Shown: positions 31,809 through 41,371 of the stretch, one piece after another | Position numbering within the stretch: position 1 is the stretch's first letter | Layout: every line of letters begins with the position of its first letter | NCBI GenBank assembly: GCA_008729055.1 | Contig: SDUX01000005.1 | Location: forward strand, 1,744,875 to 1,808,874 | Source of the DNA: Pyropia haitanensis | Lineage: Eukaryota; Rhodophyta; Bangiophyceae; Bangiales; Bangiaceae | Length of the DNA: 64,000 bases | Direction: 5' to 3' | Position numbers and translations under genes: made by a program | Notes under the pieces: generated by a model | The model's input: only the letters and a program-made list of their open reading frames with translations | Told to the model about the DNA's origin: nothing | Database searches by the model: none

Positions 31809-34550
31809 TCAGATGCCAGCGCGGTGGCCGTTGTCATCGCCAGGAGAGGGTGGCGCAGCGACCGCGGCGCTCCCAAAGGAGGGGAGAAGACCGCCAGACC
31901 AGGGTGCCGCCGGCGCTCCCATAAAGTGCTGGCTACCGAGCTGGAACGGCTGGGACATCTGAGACGCCCAGTTCGGTGGGAGCGGCCAACCAGGGGGGCA
32001 AAAGCCTGCTGGCGCACCAAACGCAAAGTGGGCCGTTGGCGGCGGATCCGCACTGGCCCCCCCGACGCCCTGCAGCCGCCCGACCCGTTCCGCCGACAAT
32101 TCCGCCATCAAAGCGCGGTTCCGCTGTTGCAGTACCTCGTTTTCCAATTCGAGGATGCGACGAGCGGCTACCGTTGCAGCGGCTGCGGCCTCCGCGGCAG
32201 GAGCTCCCACGGCCTTCCGCTTCCGGGGCCGACGCGACCAGGGAGTGGGGGGCTCCAGGAGCCCGTTTTCGCTGTCCCGCCCGTCGACTGCGGCAGGTGC
32301 GTCTCGGCCGGAGCTGGCCCTCCCACGCTTCTGCCGCCGCGCCTCTTTCCGCCGCTCCGCCAGGATGCTGCGCTCGACGGACGTGTGCGCCCCCGCGGCG
32401 CGGCCGGGCTCCATCTCGTCCACGTCCTTGGTGTCCACGAACTTGGCGCCGGACGTGGCCACCATCAGCGGCTGCCGCCGCCCACAGAGCTTGTACACCC
32501 GCTCATGCAGCGACTCCTCAACGTTGGTCGTTGACGACGCCGCCGCGCGCTGGACAGCGTGCGCCGTGGAGAAGGCGGGAAAAAACGCGGGCAAAAGGAG
32601 AGGGTTGGCCAGCACCTCCGAGCAGTCCCGCCCCGGCTCCACCTGCGTGACGCGCGCGCGCAGCCGGGCCGCCCCTGGCAAGCTGTGACAAGTCATCAGC
32701 TGCCGCATCCAGGCCCGGGCCGACGTCGGCGCCCGGTCACAAACCCGGTTGGCGGGCGCAGCGCACCCAAACAAAATGTTGGATGCGTGCTCGTCGACAG
32801 AAAACCCATCGAGGCCGACAGCCACCAGCGCGTCACAAACCCCACCAGCCAAGGTGGACGAAAAGTCCAGGGTGATACCGATGAGAACACCGGTCCGCAT
32901 CGCCCGGACTGCTGCTGTGGCAGCGGCCATGTTTGCCTCGGTGTCGCCGTCCGCAGCCACCGGTAGCTGCCTAAGTTGGCGTGCCAATGCCACGTGCCAG
33001 GGAGCCCAGGTTTTGTTGACCTCCAACACGCTCTTGAAGAACAGCTGGTAGCAGGTACGCGCCACAATCCGAGTAGCCCGCTGGATGAAAAACCTTGCCA
33101 GCGTCAGCCCCCGATTGTTCATCGTCGCCGTCAGGGAGAGCACGAAAAAGTCGCCGTCCCGCTCCAGGCCCAACGCCTCGACCGACTTATAATACTCATC
33201 GGTCTCGATCGCCACGGCCCCGCTGGCCACCAGCCTGACGGCCCCGTCGGTGTAGGCGGGAAAGATATAGCCCGTAGTGGGGCCCACAATGGGGGTCTTA
33301 AAGTAGGTGTCCCCGGCAGCCAACGCTCGGGTGACCATGCGCAGCGCCCCGTCTCGCCCAAGCCCCCACGGGTTCTTCTCTGCGACCGCCTGTCGGCGCG
33401 CGTTGCGCAAGGCGGTCTGAGGGACCGCCGCCGCCACTCGCCCGTACTCCTCCGCGAGCCGCTGCCGCACGTCCTCCTCCTCCTGGGCCAGAGTCACGTG
33501 ATGGTGCGCTGCCACCTCTCGGGCTGTCAGCAGCAAGCCACGGGTGGCAACGGTGATGGGGGGGGGGGGGTGGGAGTGGGCCCCAACGGAGAATATCAAA
33601 AAGCTGCCCGTCAAGTCGCGGTTGCCGTCATCCGTCATGGGTGTCCCGATGTAGATGACGTTCTCACACAGCGTACTGACCCGCAAGGGTCGCGCGGAGC
33701 CCATGCGGACCTTACACTCGTGCCGGGAGCCTGGCGCCCGGATCGTCATGCATGGCGGGTCGGACGAGATACCACCAGGCACATCAAAGGGAGACCTGCA
33801 TACGAAAAGCAAAAAAAAACGGGGGACGGTAGAGGGGGAACGTAGCGTTGTCGTCAGGCCGCGTGGCCCATATCTTCAAAGGAAGAAAAGCAAACAATCC
33901 ACCCGCTGGGCCTCCCATCGAGCTCACTTAGCATACCTTTTCTCTCGGACCCACGTGCGAACGGCGTCCAGGTTGGTGACGTTTGCCAGCGAGCTATTCT
34001 TGTGGTCCACCCGGTTTGACGCCGTGTAGCCGGCGCAGCCGAGGAAGGTGTGCCCTGTGGCCGTCACCGTGACCAGCTTTCCCGGCGGGGGTCGAGGGAG
34101 TGCGGCGCAAACCGAGTTGGGGCAATCCCGCTCGTCAAAAGGAACAACCACAGTGGCGTACTTGTCCCAGGCGCGGCTCAGCGCCTGCTGCTCCGCGTTG
34201 GTCCCATCGGTGGCCCCGTTGGCCTCGGCAAACAGCTTCTCGTACGTGGCATCATTGTCCTGCGGCCCCCCCCGAACCCACAAATGGGACATGGCCAAAA
34301 CTCGGTCGGGGACCAGGTCACACGACTCAACACCTGAGCAAGGATACTCAACCCAGTTATAGGAGCAAAACCCAAACTGGGGACAGAGGACAGAGCGATA
34401 CGTACGGCTCTGCCCGCTGGGGCTCTTGTAGACGATAAACAACTTAGGATTGATGGATTTCTTCACCGACACCACCGGCACCATCGTTAGCACACCCGAC
34501 GAGTCACCCTCAGAGGTCTGTGGATAGCATGGGACAACCAGCGACTCCAT
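31809..34550 (-). CDS. MULE-A transposase, two exons
   Basis: Exon 1 runs from ATG at 34550 (MESLVVPCYP; the frame is open upstream to 35003) to 33937. The intron is 33936-33796, 141 bp, GT...AG (AAAAG|GTATGC; TGCAG|GTCTCC), and splicing keeps the frame (split AGG codon). Exon 2 is 33795-31809, stop TGA. Exon 1 has several Cys (RSVLCPQFGFCSYN, PNSVCAAL) and 'TFLGCAGY'; exon 2 begins with more Cys and an HSHP, so the N-terminus could be a WRKY/FLYWCH-like zinc domain. The DDE core follows: ETDEYYKS (first Asp), ITLDFSSTL (second Asp) with FGCAAPANRVCDR, and TNVEESLHERVY (Glu). The C-terminus has a basic region and a short coiled coil (RRILELENEVLQQRN). No internal stop is seen, so it may be functional. 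Confidence 0.8.
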
Positions 34551-35000
34551 GACTCGCTCGGCCGTGAGAGTTCTCTTCCCATTCTTGGGCCCGAGAGGAA
34601 TTACCGCCAGGTGCAGGGGGAGGGGGGTGACGACGGGGGAACGGGACGCTATCAGGGTGATAATTGCCCCAGCCACGGCGGTGCGAGAGGACTGCCCAAC
34701 GCGGCCAGCCGGCTGGTGGTGATCGGGGTGCGGGGGGGAGCACGTGGTGACGAGAGGGACGAGGGGCACCGGAGGTGGTGGGGACGATGACGGCCACCAT
34801 GGGGGAGGCCGCCGTCCGGCGGGGTGCGGTTGCGCGCTCTTGTTCCGTGGGCACGAGAGCGCGTCTCGGTTGTCGGCGCCAAAAACGCGCGCGCGCGCTT
34901 TCAAACGGCCAGGAACCCCGGCACTCTGTCCCTCCTCGTGTGCCCCCTCTTGTTCCCGCTTCCTCCCCCTCCCCCCCCCCCCCCCCCCCCCCTCCCTCTG

Positions 35001-35055
35001 CATTACTTCCTTTCATTGACCCTACCACTTATAGGGTCAATGCAAGGAAGTAATG
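35001..35055. repeat. foldback hairpin near the right end of MULE-A
   Basis: CATTACTTCC...CCCTA and TAGGG...GGAAGTAATG form arms of about 24 bp with one or two mismatches around a 7-nt loop. It repeats the ACTTCCTT motif found in the terminal repeat 30 bp further right, so it may be part of the transposase-binding region. Confidence 0.85.
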
Positions 35056-35128
35056 TCATAAATTGGTACCATACTTACTTCCATCTACGGTTACTTCCTT
35101 CCTTGCAGCTACACACCCCATCCGGCGG

Positions 35129-35684
35129 CCCCCCCCCGGACTGTCCTGGCTGCCCAGAGTAGGCCGGGCGCAGGACACACCCGTACGGGAGGGTGGCGGG
35201 CGCGGGCTGCCGGTCGCACGACGAAACGGGTCCGAGGCGGAGGGCCGGATCCGGTCTCGCGCCCGTCCCGTGATCGAATCATGAGGGATTGCTTCTTTGT
35301 ATTTGTGAGGGATATCTTGGAGGGAAATTATGATAAATAGCTGTAGGGGACATATTGGGGGAGATCGACGAGGTTAGACTCGGTCTCCCCTCCCCAATAT
35401 CTCCCGAGGGGTTCGATGGGGGGGCTACCGGGCCAAAGGCCGGTACGCCCTCCTCTTGCTGTTAGGTGGGGCAGCAGGGCGCCCGTGGCCCGCGTCCCCG
35501 GGAAAAACAGCTGCGCGTTTGCGACCCTCTTCCCCGTGTGCACTACCGTGCATCTCTGGCGACCCTGCCGCCAGGCGCGTGAGGCAACAGGTAACGCCTA
35601 GCTCGTGGTTCCCTCTTCCCATTTACCTCCCCCTTTCCCCGGAGCGTATTTCTGGTCCCGGTTGAGATCGATTTTATACCACAG
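35129..35684. other. segment between pieces of the interrupted transposase-like gene
   Basis: It contains a stop for the upstream frame (35160). A plausible intron acceptor lies at 35681-35684 (TACCACAG) and a possible donor at 35594 (ACAG|GTAACG). An inverted repeat pairs ATATTGGGG (35352) with CCCCAATAT (35392). No separate gene is recognised. Confidence 0.35.
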
Positions 35685-36136
35685 TCACGCCGCGGGCCGC
35701 TGTGCAAGGGCTGATAGGCGACCTGCTCGCCAGCGGCGAGTTCCTGGAGCGGGCGACACGTGGACGCGACGGCAAGGAGATTGCAGCCGTGTCCGCGTTT
35801 GAGGGACAGGACTGCCCGGGGGCTGTGCCAGACCCGAAGGTGCGGGACGTCCAGCTCTGTTTTGGGCTTGACAAGGGTGGCGAACTAAGCTCATGTAAAG
35901 CCATTCTCTCTATCTTTAATCTAAAGCACCAATGCAGTCGAGGGAACACCATTCTTTACGGCGTTTTCCCGTCCAAGAATGATGGCATCGACACCCTCTC
36001 AAGAATGGCTGACGTGTACGTCCCAGATATTGACGCGCTACGGATGGACGGGGTGGAGGTGTCAGGGGAACGCCGCGCCGTGCGGCTCATTCTGACGAGT
36101 GACTACAGCTTTGTCACCCTCTGGTGTGGCCACATG
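35685..36136 (+). pseudogene. transposase-like gene, middle piece
   Basis: An open frame starting right after a good acceptor: VQGLIGDLLASGEFLE, then VQLCFGLDKGGELSSCKAIL, GNTILYGVFPSKNDG, RRAVRLILTSDYSFVTLW. The DKGG block followed by an 'S/GDY' block and (after the solo LTR) a P-C-L-x-C block is a motif order I know from uncharacterised transposon proteins in several eukaryotic genomes; I cannot name the superfamily with certainty. Coding is interrupted at ...CGHM by the solo LTR and resumes in frame at 36763 once the LTR and one copy of its 5-bp duplication are discounted. Confidence 0.65.
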
Positions 36137-36757
36137 TGGAGCGTTATTGGCCGTTCTGCGGCCCTTGTCCGCCTCGCGTCGCCACCGCCAGGGAACAGAG
36201 GGCTACCAGAAGGAACGGGCCAGGGAGTCCCACACAAACTTGCCCACCTCAACGGCCAGAGGTAAGGGAGAAGGCTAAAGCCCAAGGGGAAGGAGAACCT
36301 AAAGCAACGTTGTTTTACAAGGTGGATCTCACGTGGCCCGCGGGCCAAGCCCCTAAGAGCTCTCCACACCACCCCCCGAGGGGCCACCAGGGCGACCCCT
36401 CTCAGGGGCGCCTCCAGCGGGCCAAGTGCCAGCGTGCACCTGCCCCGCCGGGGCACCCCGCTCCACGCTAAAATCCCTCCACTCAGATGCAAGCGAAAAA
36501 CCCTCACACAGATACAATCCGCCCAAAAACCCAATGGGAAAAAAGGGCGAAAAGCACGAAATCACGCAGTGAAAATCGATCAGAACAAATGCAAGAGAAA
36601 CCGTAAGTAGCAGGCCACCAAGTCCAACCAGGGGAAGGGCCGCCACAACCGCCACCCGGATCGAGTCCGCCACCATGTCACCGCGGGCCGCCAGGTAAAG
36701 CGGGACCGCAGCAACGTAGGCTCCGTCAGGCCGCCACCAGAGGCCCCAAACCCTACA
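36137..36757 (-). mobile_element. solo LTR of the element 2 family
   Basis: 621 bp, the same length as the element 2 LTRs and alignable along its whole length in reverse orientation, with visibly more substitutions than the element 2 pair. It is flanked by a 5-bp duplication ACATG (36132-36136 and 36758-36762). It was left by recombination between the LTRs of a former full element that inserted into the transposase-like gene. Confidence 0.95.
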
Positions 36758-37951
36758 ACATGGGCGCCAGCAGTCGCATGCCATGCCTGTATTGCACAGC
36801 AATGCGCTGCCGTACAGCACGCAACGGCCTATCGGTCGACAAGTATGGTGGCATGCAAGCGGGCAGCAAGGCACGTGGCGCTCCACGCACACGCCAACAC
36901 CTGAAGAAAATGGGAGAGGCGTATCAAGACGGCGACAACGCGAGTCGCGGGACTCCGCTGTCATTGAAGGAGCACTCATCGAGCGAACAGCGCCCCCTGC
37001 TCATCCTCGACCCAAGTCATATTTCCCCAATGCCCCTTCATTTGGTTTTGGGTGTCACGGTATGGCTCCTCCGTCTGGGGATTGAGGCCGTCTATTTTTA
37101 CAACGGGCTGGCGCGAGCGCGCCTGTACGCCCAGGACCTCGCGCGTATGCTACGCTACGCTGTCGGGGTCAAGCCGAAGCCCTACTTTGGGGGGGCTTTT
37201 GAGGGTCGACAATGCCGGCGCATTAGGCGACGATTGGCCGTGGTGTGCACCGTATTGGAAGGCAGCGTGCCCCATCGGGTCAGCACGGCGTACACAGACG
37301 CCTGCGAGACGTGGCGGCAGCTCCTGCCCGTGCTGACCACGGTCGCCACCATTCCTAAGGACGACGTGGCACTTTTCAAACGCAACGCAGCCCAGCTGGC
37401 GGATGGGCTGAAGCGACACTGTGAGTGGTCATCTGTGACCCCCAAGCTGCACGTGCTGGCGTGGTACGCCCCAGATTTTCTCACCTTGTTCGGCAGCCTG
37501 GGGCGTTACAGTGAACAAGGGCTTGAGGCTTGGCACGGGCATTATAACCAGAATGATAGGCAGTAGCTGCCTGGCCTACGTGCGGCGCGTGGCTGTGAGC
37601 CGGGCTCCAGGCGACGGGGCCTACGACCGCGGAGTGCGGAGGGCTTCAGCGCCAGAGGGAGCCCGGGTGGCCAAGAGCATGACTGACAAGCGGACCACTG
37701 TGGGCCGGGCCGCGGCTGGCGGGCCCCGCCTGGACTCTGCCTCCTGGGCTCAGAAGCAGGCGGACGAGGCTGCCAAGTGGGCGGCTGATAATCTGGCGTT
37801 GGATGTGCGCAAGATTGACTCACACAGCCGGCGCGTGGGCGGGCCACAGACAGGGGCGGGGACAGATGACTGCCCTTCCGATGAGGAGGACCTCCATGAG
37901 GAGCTCCTGGAAGCCGAAACGGCGTGCCTGATGAGTTTAGGACAAGACTAA
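36758..37951 (+). pseudogene. transposase-like gene, 3' piece, with frame break
   Basis: Resumes with GASSRMPCLYCTAMRC (zinc-type C-x2-C), then LVLGVTVWLLRLGIEAVYFY, VTPKLHVLAWYAPDFLTLF and GSLGRYSEQGLEAWHGHYNQ, the conserved C-terminal block (KLHxL ... GxxSEQxxE) of the same transposase-like family. At 37555-37566 the frame ends (TAG at 37564), and the continuation (SCLAYVRRVAVSRAPGDGAY ... DEEDLHEELLEAE, stop TAA at 37949) is in another frame, so a small indel has occurred. The Glu and His of the core block remain. Confidence 0.6.
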
Positions 37952-39308
37952 AGAAATCAAGGCCGTTGTTAAGGCTGTGCTGACCCGCCGGCAGGACACA
38001 CCCCCAGGGTGCATCGCCCGCTGGTCACGTGTCGCGCCAGCATGCGGCGCTCACGCCATCGGGTCATACTTCCGGCCTGCCTGTCTGCTACGGGCTGTCA
38101 TCCTGGTGCACGGCGGGCCCCAGGGACGCGGGCGGGTGATTAGCTTGGCGGGCTGTGGCCGGGCAAGCCGCCGGGTTGGCGCGCCCCGCTCGAGACTCGT
38201 CCGCTGTCTTAGCCCCCACACAGGACATGACACGACTCGGAACAGCACCAAGTCATTCAGGCGCAGCCACTTCCGACATGTGCACCAAGACAGCAGACAT
38301 TTGGAATTTTCTCACGATGGGTCTGAGGGCAGCTATGATTTGGCCTCATGATTCGACTGCTGAGGCCCCACTCCGGTGCCACCAGGGAGGGTGCAGCCTG
38401 CCACGTCGCTGGGTTCCGAGGGTCTTTGGAACGTTCGCGCGTGACAACTGACACCCTGCGACGTCACCAATCACCAGGCTCGGATTCTTTAGAAGTTCTC
38501 CGGCCATCAATGGAGCGGCGAGGACCGGCTCGAAACCCGTATGTCCGCTCTGAGGGGGTCTTAACTGGGTGTGGGCGCGTGGGCTGTCGATCGTGACGGC
38601 GGTTGCACGTCTGCACCCCTCCACAGGACCACGCGAAATCGGCCAAATGCTGGGTTGGTTTACCACCCGGTACTTTGGGGCGGTGCGGGGGGTGTGGGGG
38701 GGAAGGAGGGGTTGCACTTTGCGCAACCGTCATAAACGCTATTTCATCCATTTAAGAACTTTCACAACGTGTGCGCGCAAAACCTCACCGGCTGCTTCCA
38801 AATCGGCGGTCGGCCGCCCCATGCATCGCCAGGAGGGGGTGGTTTCGTGCCCTAGAACAGTCTCGGCACGACGTTTGGCATGGACGGGGCACTGGGCAGC
38901 CTCGTGGGGACGGCCAATGCACGCGCTTGTTGTTGGGGTTTTCTTTTTGGATTGTGGCGAAGAACGTGCAGCAACATGACGGGTCTCCTTTATTGATACC
39001 GGGCCAGCGGGTGCATCATGCGCCCGCAAAGTCCCGGCATTTTTGAGCATTTTTGCTTCGCCAAGGGCTGGCGGGCGCACTTGGCGCCCGCCAAGCCCCG
39101 GCTTTTTTTTTTTCAACAAAAAACACGCCCGAAGGGGCAAGGGTGAAGGGTGCCCGCGGCATCAAAGCCGGGGGGGACCCCCCCGCCCCAGCGCAGAAGC
39201 GCTTTTATTTCAGGGGGGCGGGGGGGAGCGTGGTGCAATAAAGCACGTCTGCAAAGACAAAAAAAAACGAAAAGCACAGCGAGCAAAGAGAAATAAGGGC
39301 GGCAAGCA
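37952..39308. other. no gene recognised
   Basis: This may contain the 3' end of the transposon that owned the interrupted gene. About 39045-39105 has GCTGGCGGGCGCACTTGGCG and its near-complement. Several polypurine/poly-T runs occur. No protein can be supported on either strand. Confidence 0.3.
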
Positions 39309-39676
39309 GCGGGGAGCGTGCAGAGGGGGGAGGGGAATAAAAACCGACAGAGAAGCGGGGAGCGTGCAGAGAGGGGAGGGGAATAAAAAACGGCAAAGAA
39401 GCGGGGAGCGTGCAGAGAGGGGCCGGGAATAAAACCCGACAAAGAAGTGGGGAGCGTGCAGAGAGGGGAGGAGAATAAAAACCGACAAAGAAGCGGGGAG
39501 CGTGCAGAGAGGGGAGGGGAACAAAAAACGACAAAGAAGCGGGGAGCGTGCAGACAGGGGAGGGGAATAAAAACCGGCAAAGAAGCGGGGAGCGTGCAGA
39601 CAAGGGAGGGGCATAAAAACCGGCAAAGAAGCGGGGAGCGTGCAGAGAGAGGAGGGAAATAGAAAACGACAAAGAA
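39309..39676. repeat. 46-bp tandem repeat, 8 units
   Basis: GCGGGGAGCGTGCAGA recurs at exactly 46-bp steps (39309, 39355, 39401, 39447, 39493, 39539, 39585, 39631), each followed by a purine-rich GAATAAAAACCG(A/G)CAAAGAA. Since 46 is not a multiple of 3, the minus strand reads through as a 46-residue protein period with no stop. Confidence 0.95.
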
Positions 39677-39749
39677 AATCGCGGTCAATATAAAAGGGGG
39701 GGGCAAAGCGAGGAGGAACAGGGGCGAGGGATGATGCAGGCAAAGGTAA

Positions 39750-39877
39750 GGCAGAGCGAGGGGAGGAGCTGGCAGAGGGGAGGCAAAGCGGGGGTAGGAG
39801 CAGGCAGAGAGGAGGCAAAGCGAGGGGAGGAGCAGGCAGAGGAGAGGCAGATCGAGAGGAGAAGCATAAAGAGGGAA
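39750..39877. repeat. 32-bp tandem repeat, about 4 units
   Basis: GGCA(A/G)AGCGAGGGGAGGAGC-type units start at 39750, 39782, 39814 and 39846. Composition resembles the neighbouring 46-bp array, so the two may share an origin; together they underlie a 578-aa minus-strand ORF (39113-40849) that I consider non-genic. Confidence 0.85.
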
Positions 39878-41371
39878 GGCAGAGCGAGTACACAAATGGA
39901 AAAACCCATGAGGGACCAGGACAAACAAACAAGGCTCACACATGAGCAGAACAAAAATGCATTCAGGGTGGTCAGAAGATGTTGGATGCACGCGAAGAGC
40001 ACACACCGCACGAGCTGGCTGCCGCACCCGCAGCGAACACGCCAAAAGAACGGGGGAGAAACTTACGTAGACACAGGTAAACGGTCCACGCCACGCGGCC
40101 TCACTGGTTGTGACGACCGCCGCGGAAAACGCTGGCACGGCCGCCCCCCACACCCTGGCGCCGATAACGGCAGCCAGACGCATCGGCCACTCTCGACGAG
40201 AGTGGCTGCGTGGTGGTGCTGAGCCCCCCCCTGCCACTAGTATACGTTCACAGCCGTCTAGTGGCAAGGGGGGGACCCAGCAGGGGGACGACGTGGGGCG
40301 AAGCCCACGACGGCAGCCACAACCGCTCGGCCGCGTGAAAGCGGCTGACGCCGCACAGCGCGCCGCAGCTGCCGGCACCGCAACCACCACCGCAGCCCCA
40401 CACCGCAACCATCCGCCGCAGCGGCGCGCCGCCTCGCCCCCCCACCCACCCGCCGAAGCGGGCAACGCCGCCGGTCTTTCGACCATTGGCGGCGTCGGGA
40501 GGTGCCGGCGGGGCAAGCCCGCCGGCGTGGGGGGAGGGGGTGTGCCGCCACGAGCGGCAGCAGCGAGTGGCGGCGACGGCGACAGCGGCAGCGACGGCAG
40601 CGGCGGCAGACGCGGCGAAGGTGTGCCGCGCTGTGGTGCGCAAGCAAAAAAAAGAACGCTGGCGGCGAAGATGGGGACGGGCCGGGGGCGGGCGGGCGAT
40701 GGGCGCATGTCGATGAAGAAAACATGGGGGGACCCCCAGAAGGCCGTCTGACGGCGGGGGGACACCGCTGCGCGAGACACCGCGTGAACTGCGCGAGACA
40801 TCGCGTGAAATAAAAATATGTTGTTAATAGAGAGGGGGGCCCGGCGCATGGATTATTGGAGCGCGAATGAACGCACCCACACGCACGGTATCCGCTGCAA
40901 CAAAATTGGCGGTGGTGGTGACTGGGCAGCCGCCACCACCACTAAGCAGACAGCCGCACCAGCAGTGACCGTGGGAGGATAGCCAGGGTGCAGCAACGGC
41001 AGCAGCCAGCACTCCCGTGACTCCTGCGCACAAGCATGAAGCTCAAGAGAAGGGGTCGACGTGGCACACGCAGTGAGAGCAACGACACCTACAGGCTTCA
41101 TCCGCCAGTGGGGGTTGCGACCTGTCCACCCACAGGTACCGCCCGTAGACGGGGCTCGTGGCCTACCCATAGACCATGTACACGTCGCGCCCACCGCGAC
41201 CCCACATGTGGGCCGCGCGGTCGGGTCCCTCCACGACAGCGCTCACGGCGACGACACCGTCTCCGGCGGTGGGGAGCCCAGAGCACGCATCCGCTGCTGG
41301 TTACTACATACACACAATTCTCTACGCACTGGGTGTCCTTTCTCACGCACACACCCGCCTCTCTCACGATA
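39878..41371. other. GC-rich spacer, no gene recognised
   Basis: Both strands are open across 40250-40750 because of GGC/GCC composition. The products are Arg/Gly/Ala-rich with no domain. A short direct repeat of 'GCGAGACA(C/T)CGCGTGAA' occurs at 40773-40812. Confidence 0.3.

Larger units (their letters stand above)
29080..35119 (-). mobile_element. MULE-A, Mutator-like DNA transposon, 6.0 kb
   Basis: Flanked by a perfect 9-bp duplication ATCCGGCGG (29071-29079 and 35120-35128), the length typical of Mutator-like elements; a tenth base C also matches. The terminal inverted repeats start GGG(C/G)... and contain a perfect 26-27-bp inverted match (29093-29119 against 35082-35108, including GGAAGGAAGTAACCG). 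The transposase gene is on the minus strand at 31809-34550; the remaining left part is repeat-rich and non-coding. The element interrupts a transposase-like gene. Confidence 0.9.

Noticed and set aside
39113..40849. 578-aa Leu/Pro/Ser-rich ORF
   Set aside because: It crosses two tandem arrays and compositionally open DNA; no domain is visible.
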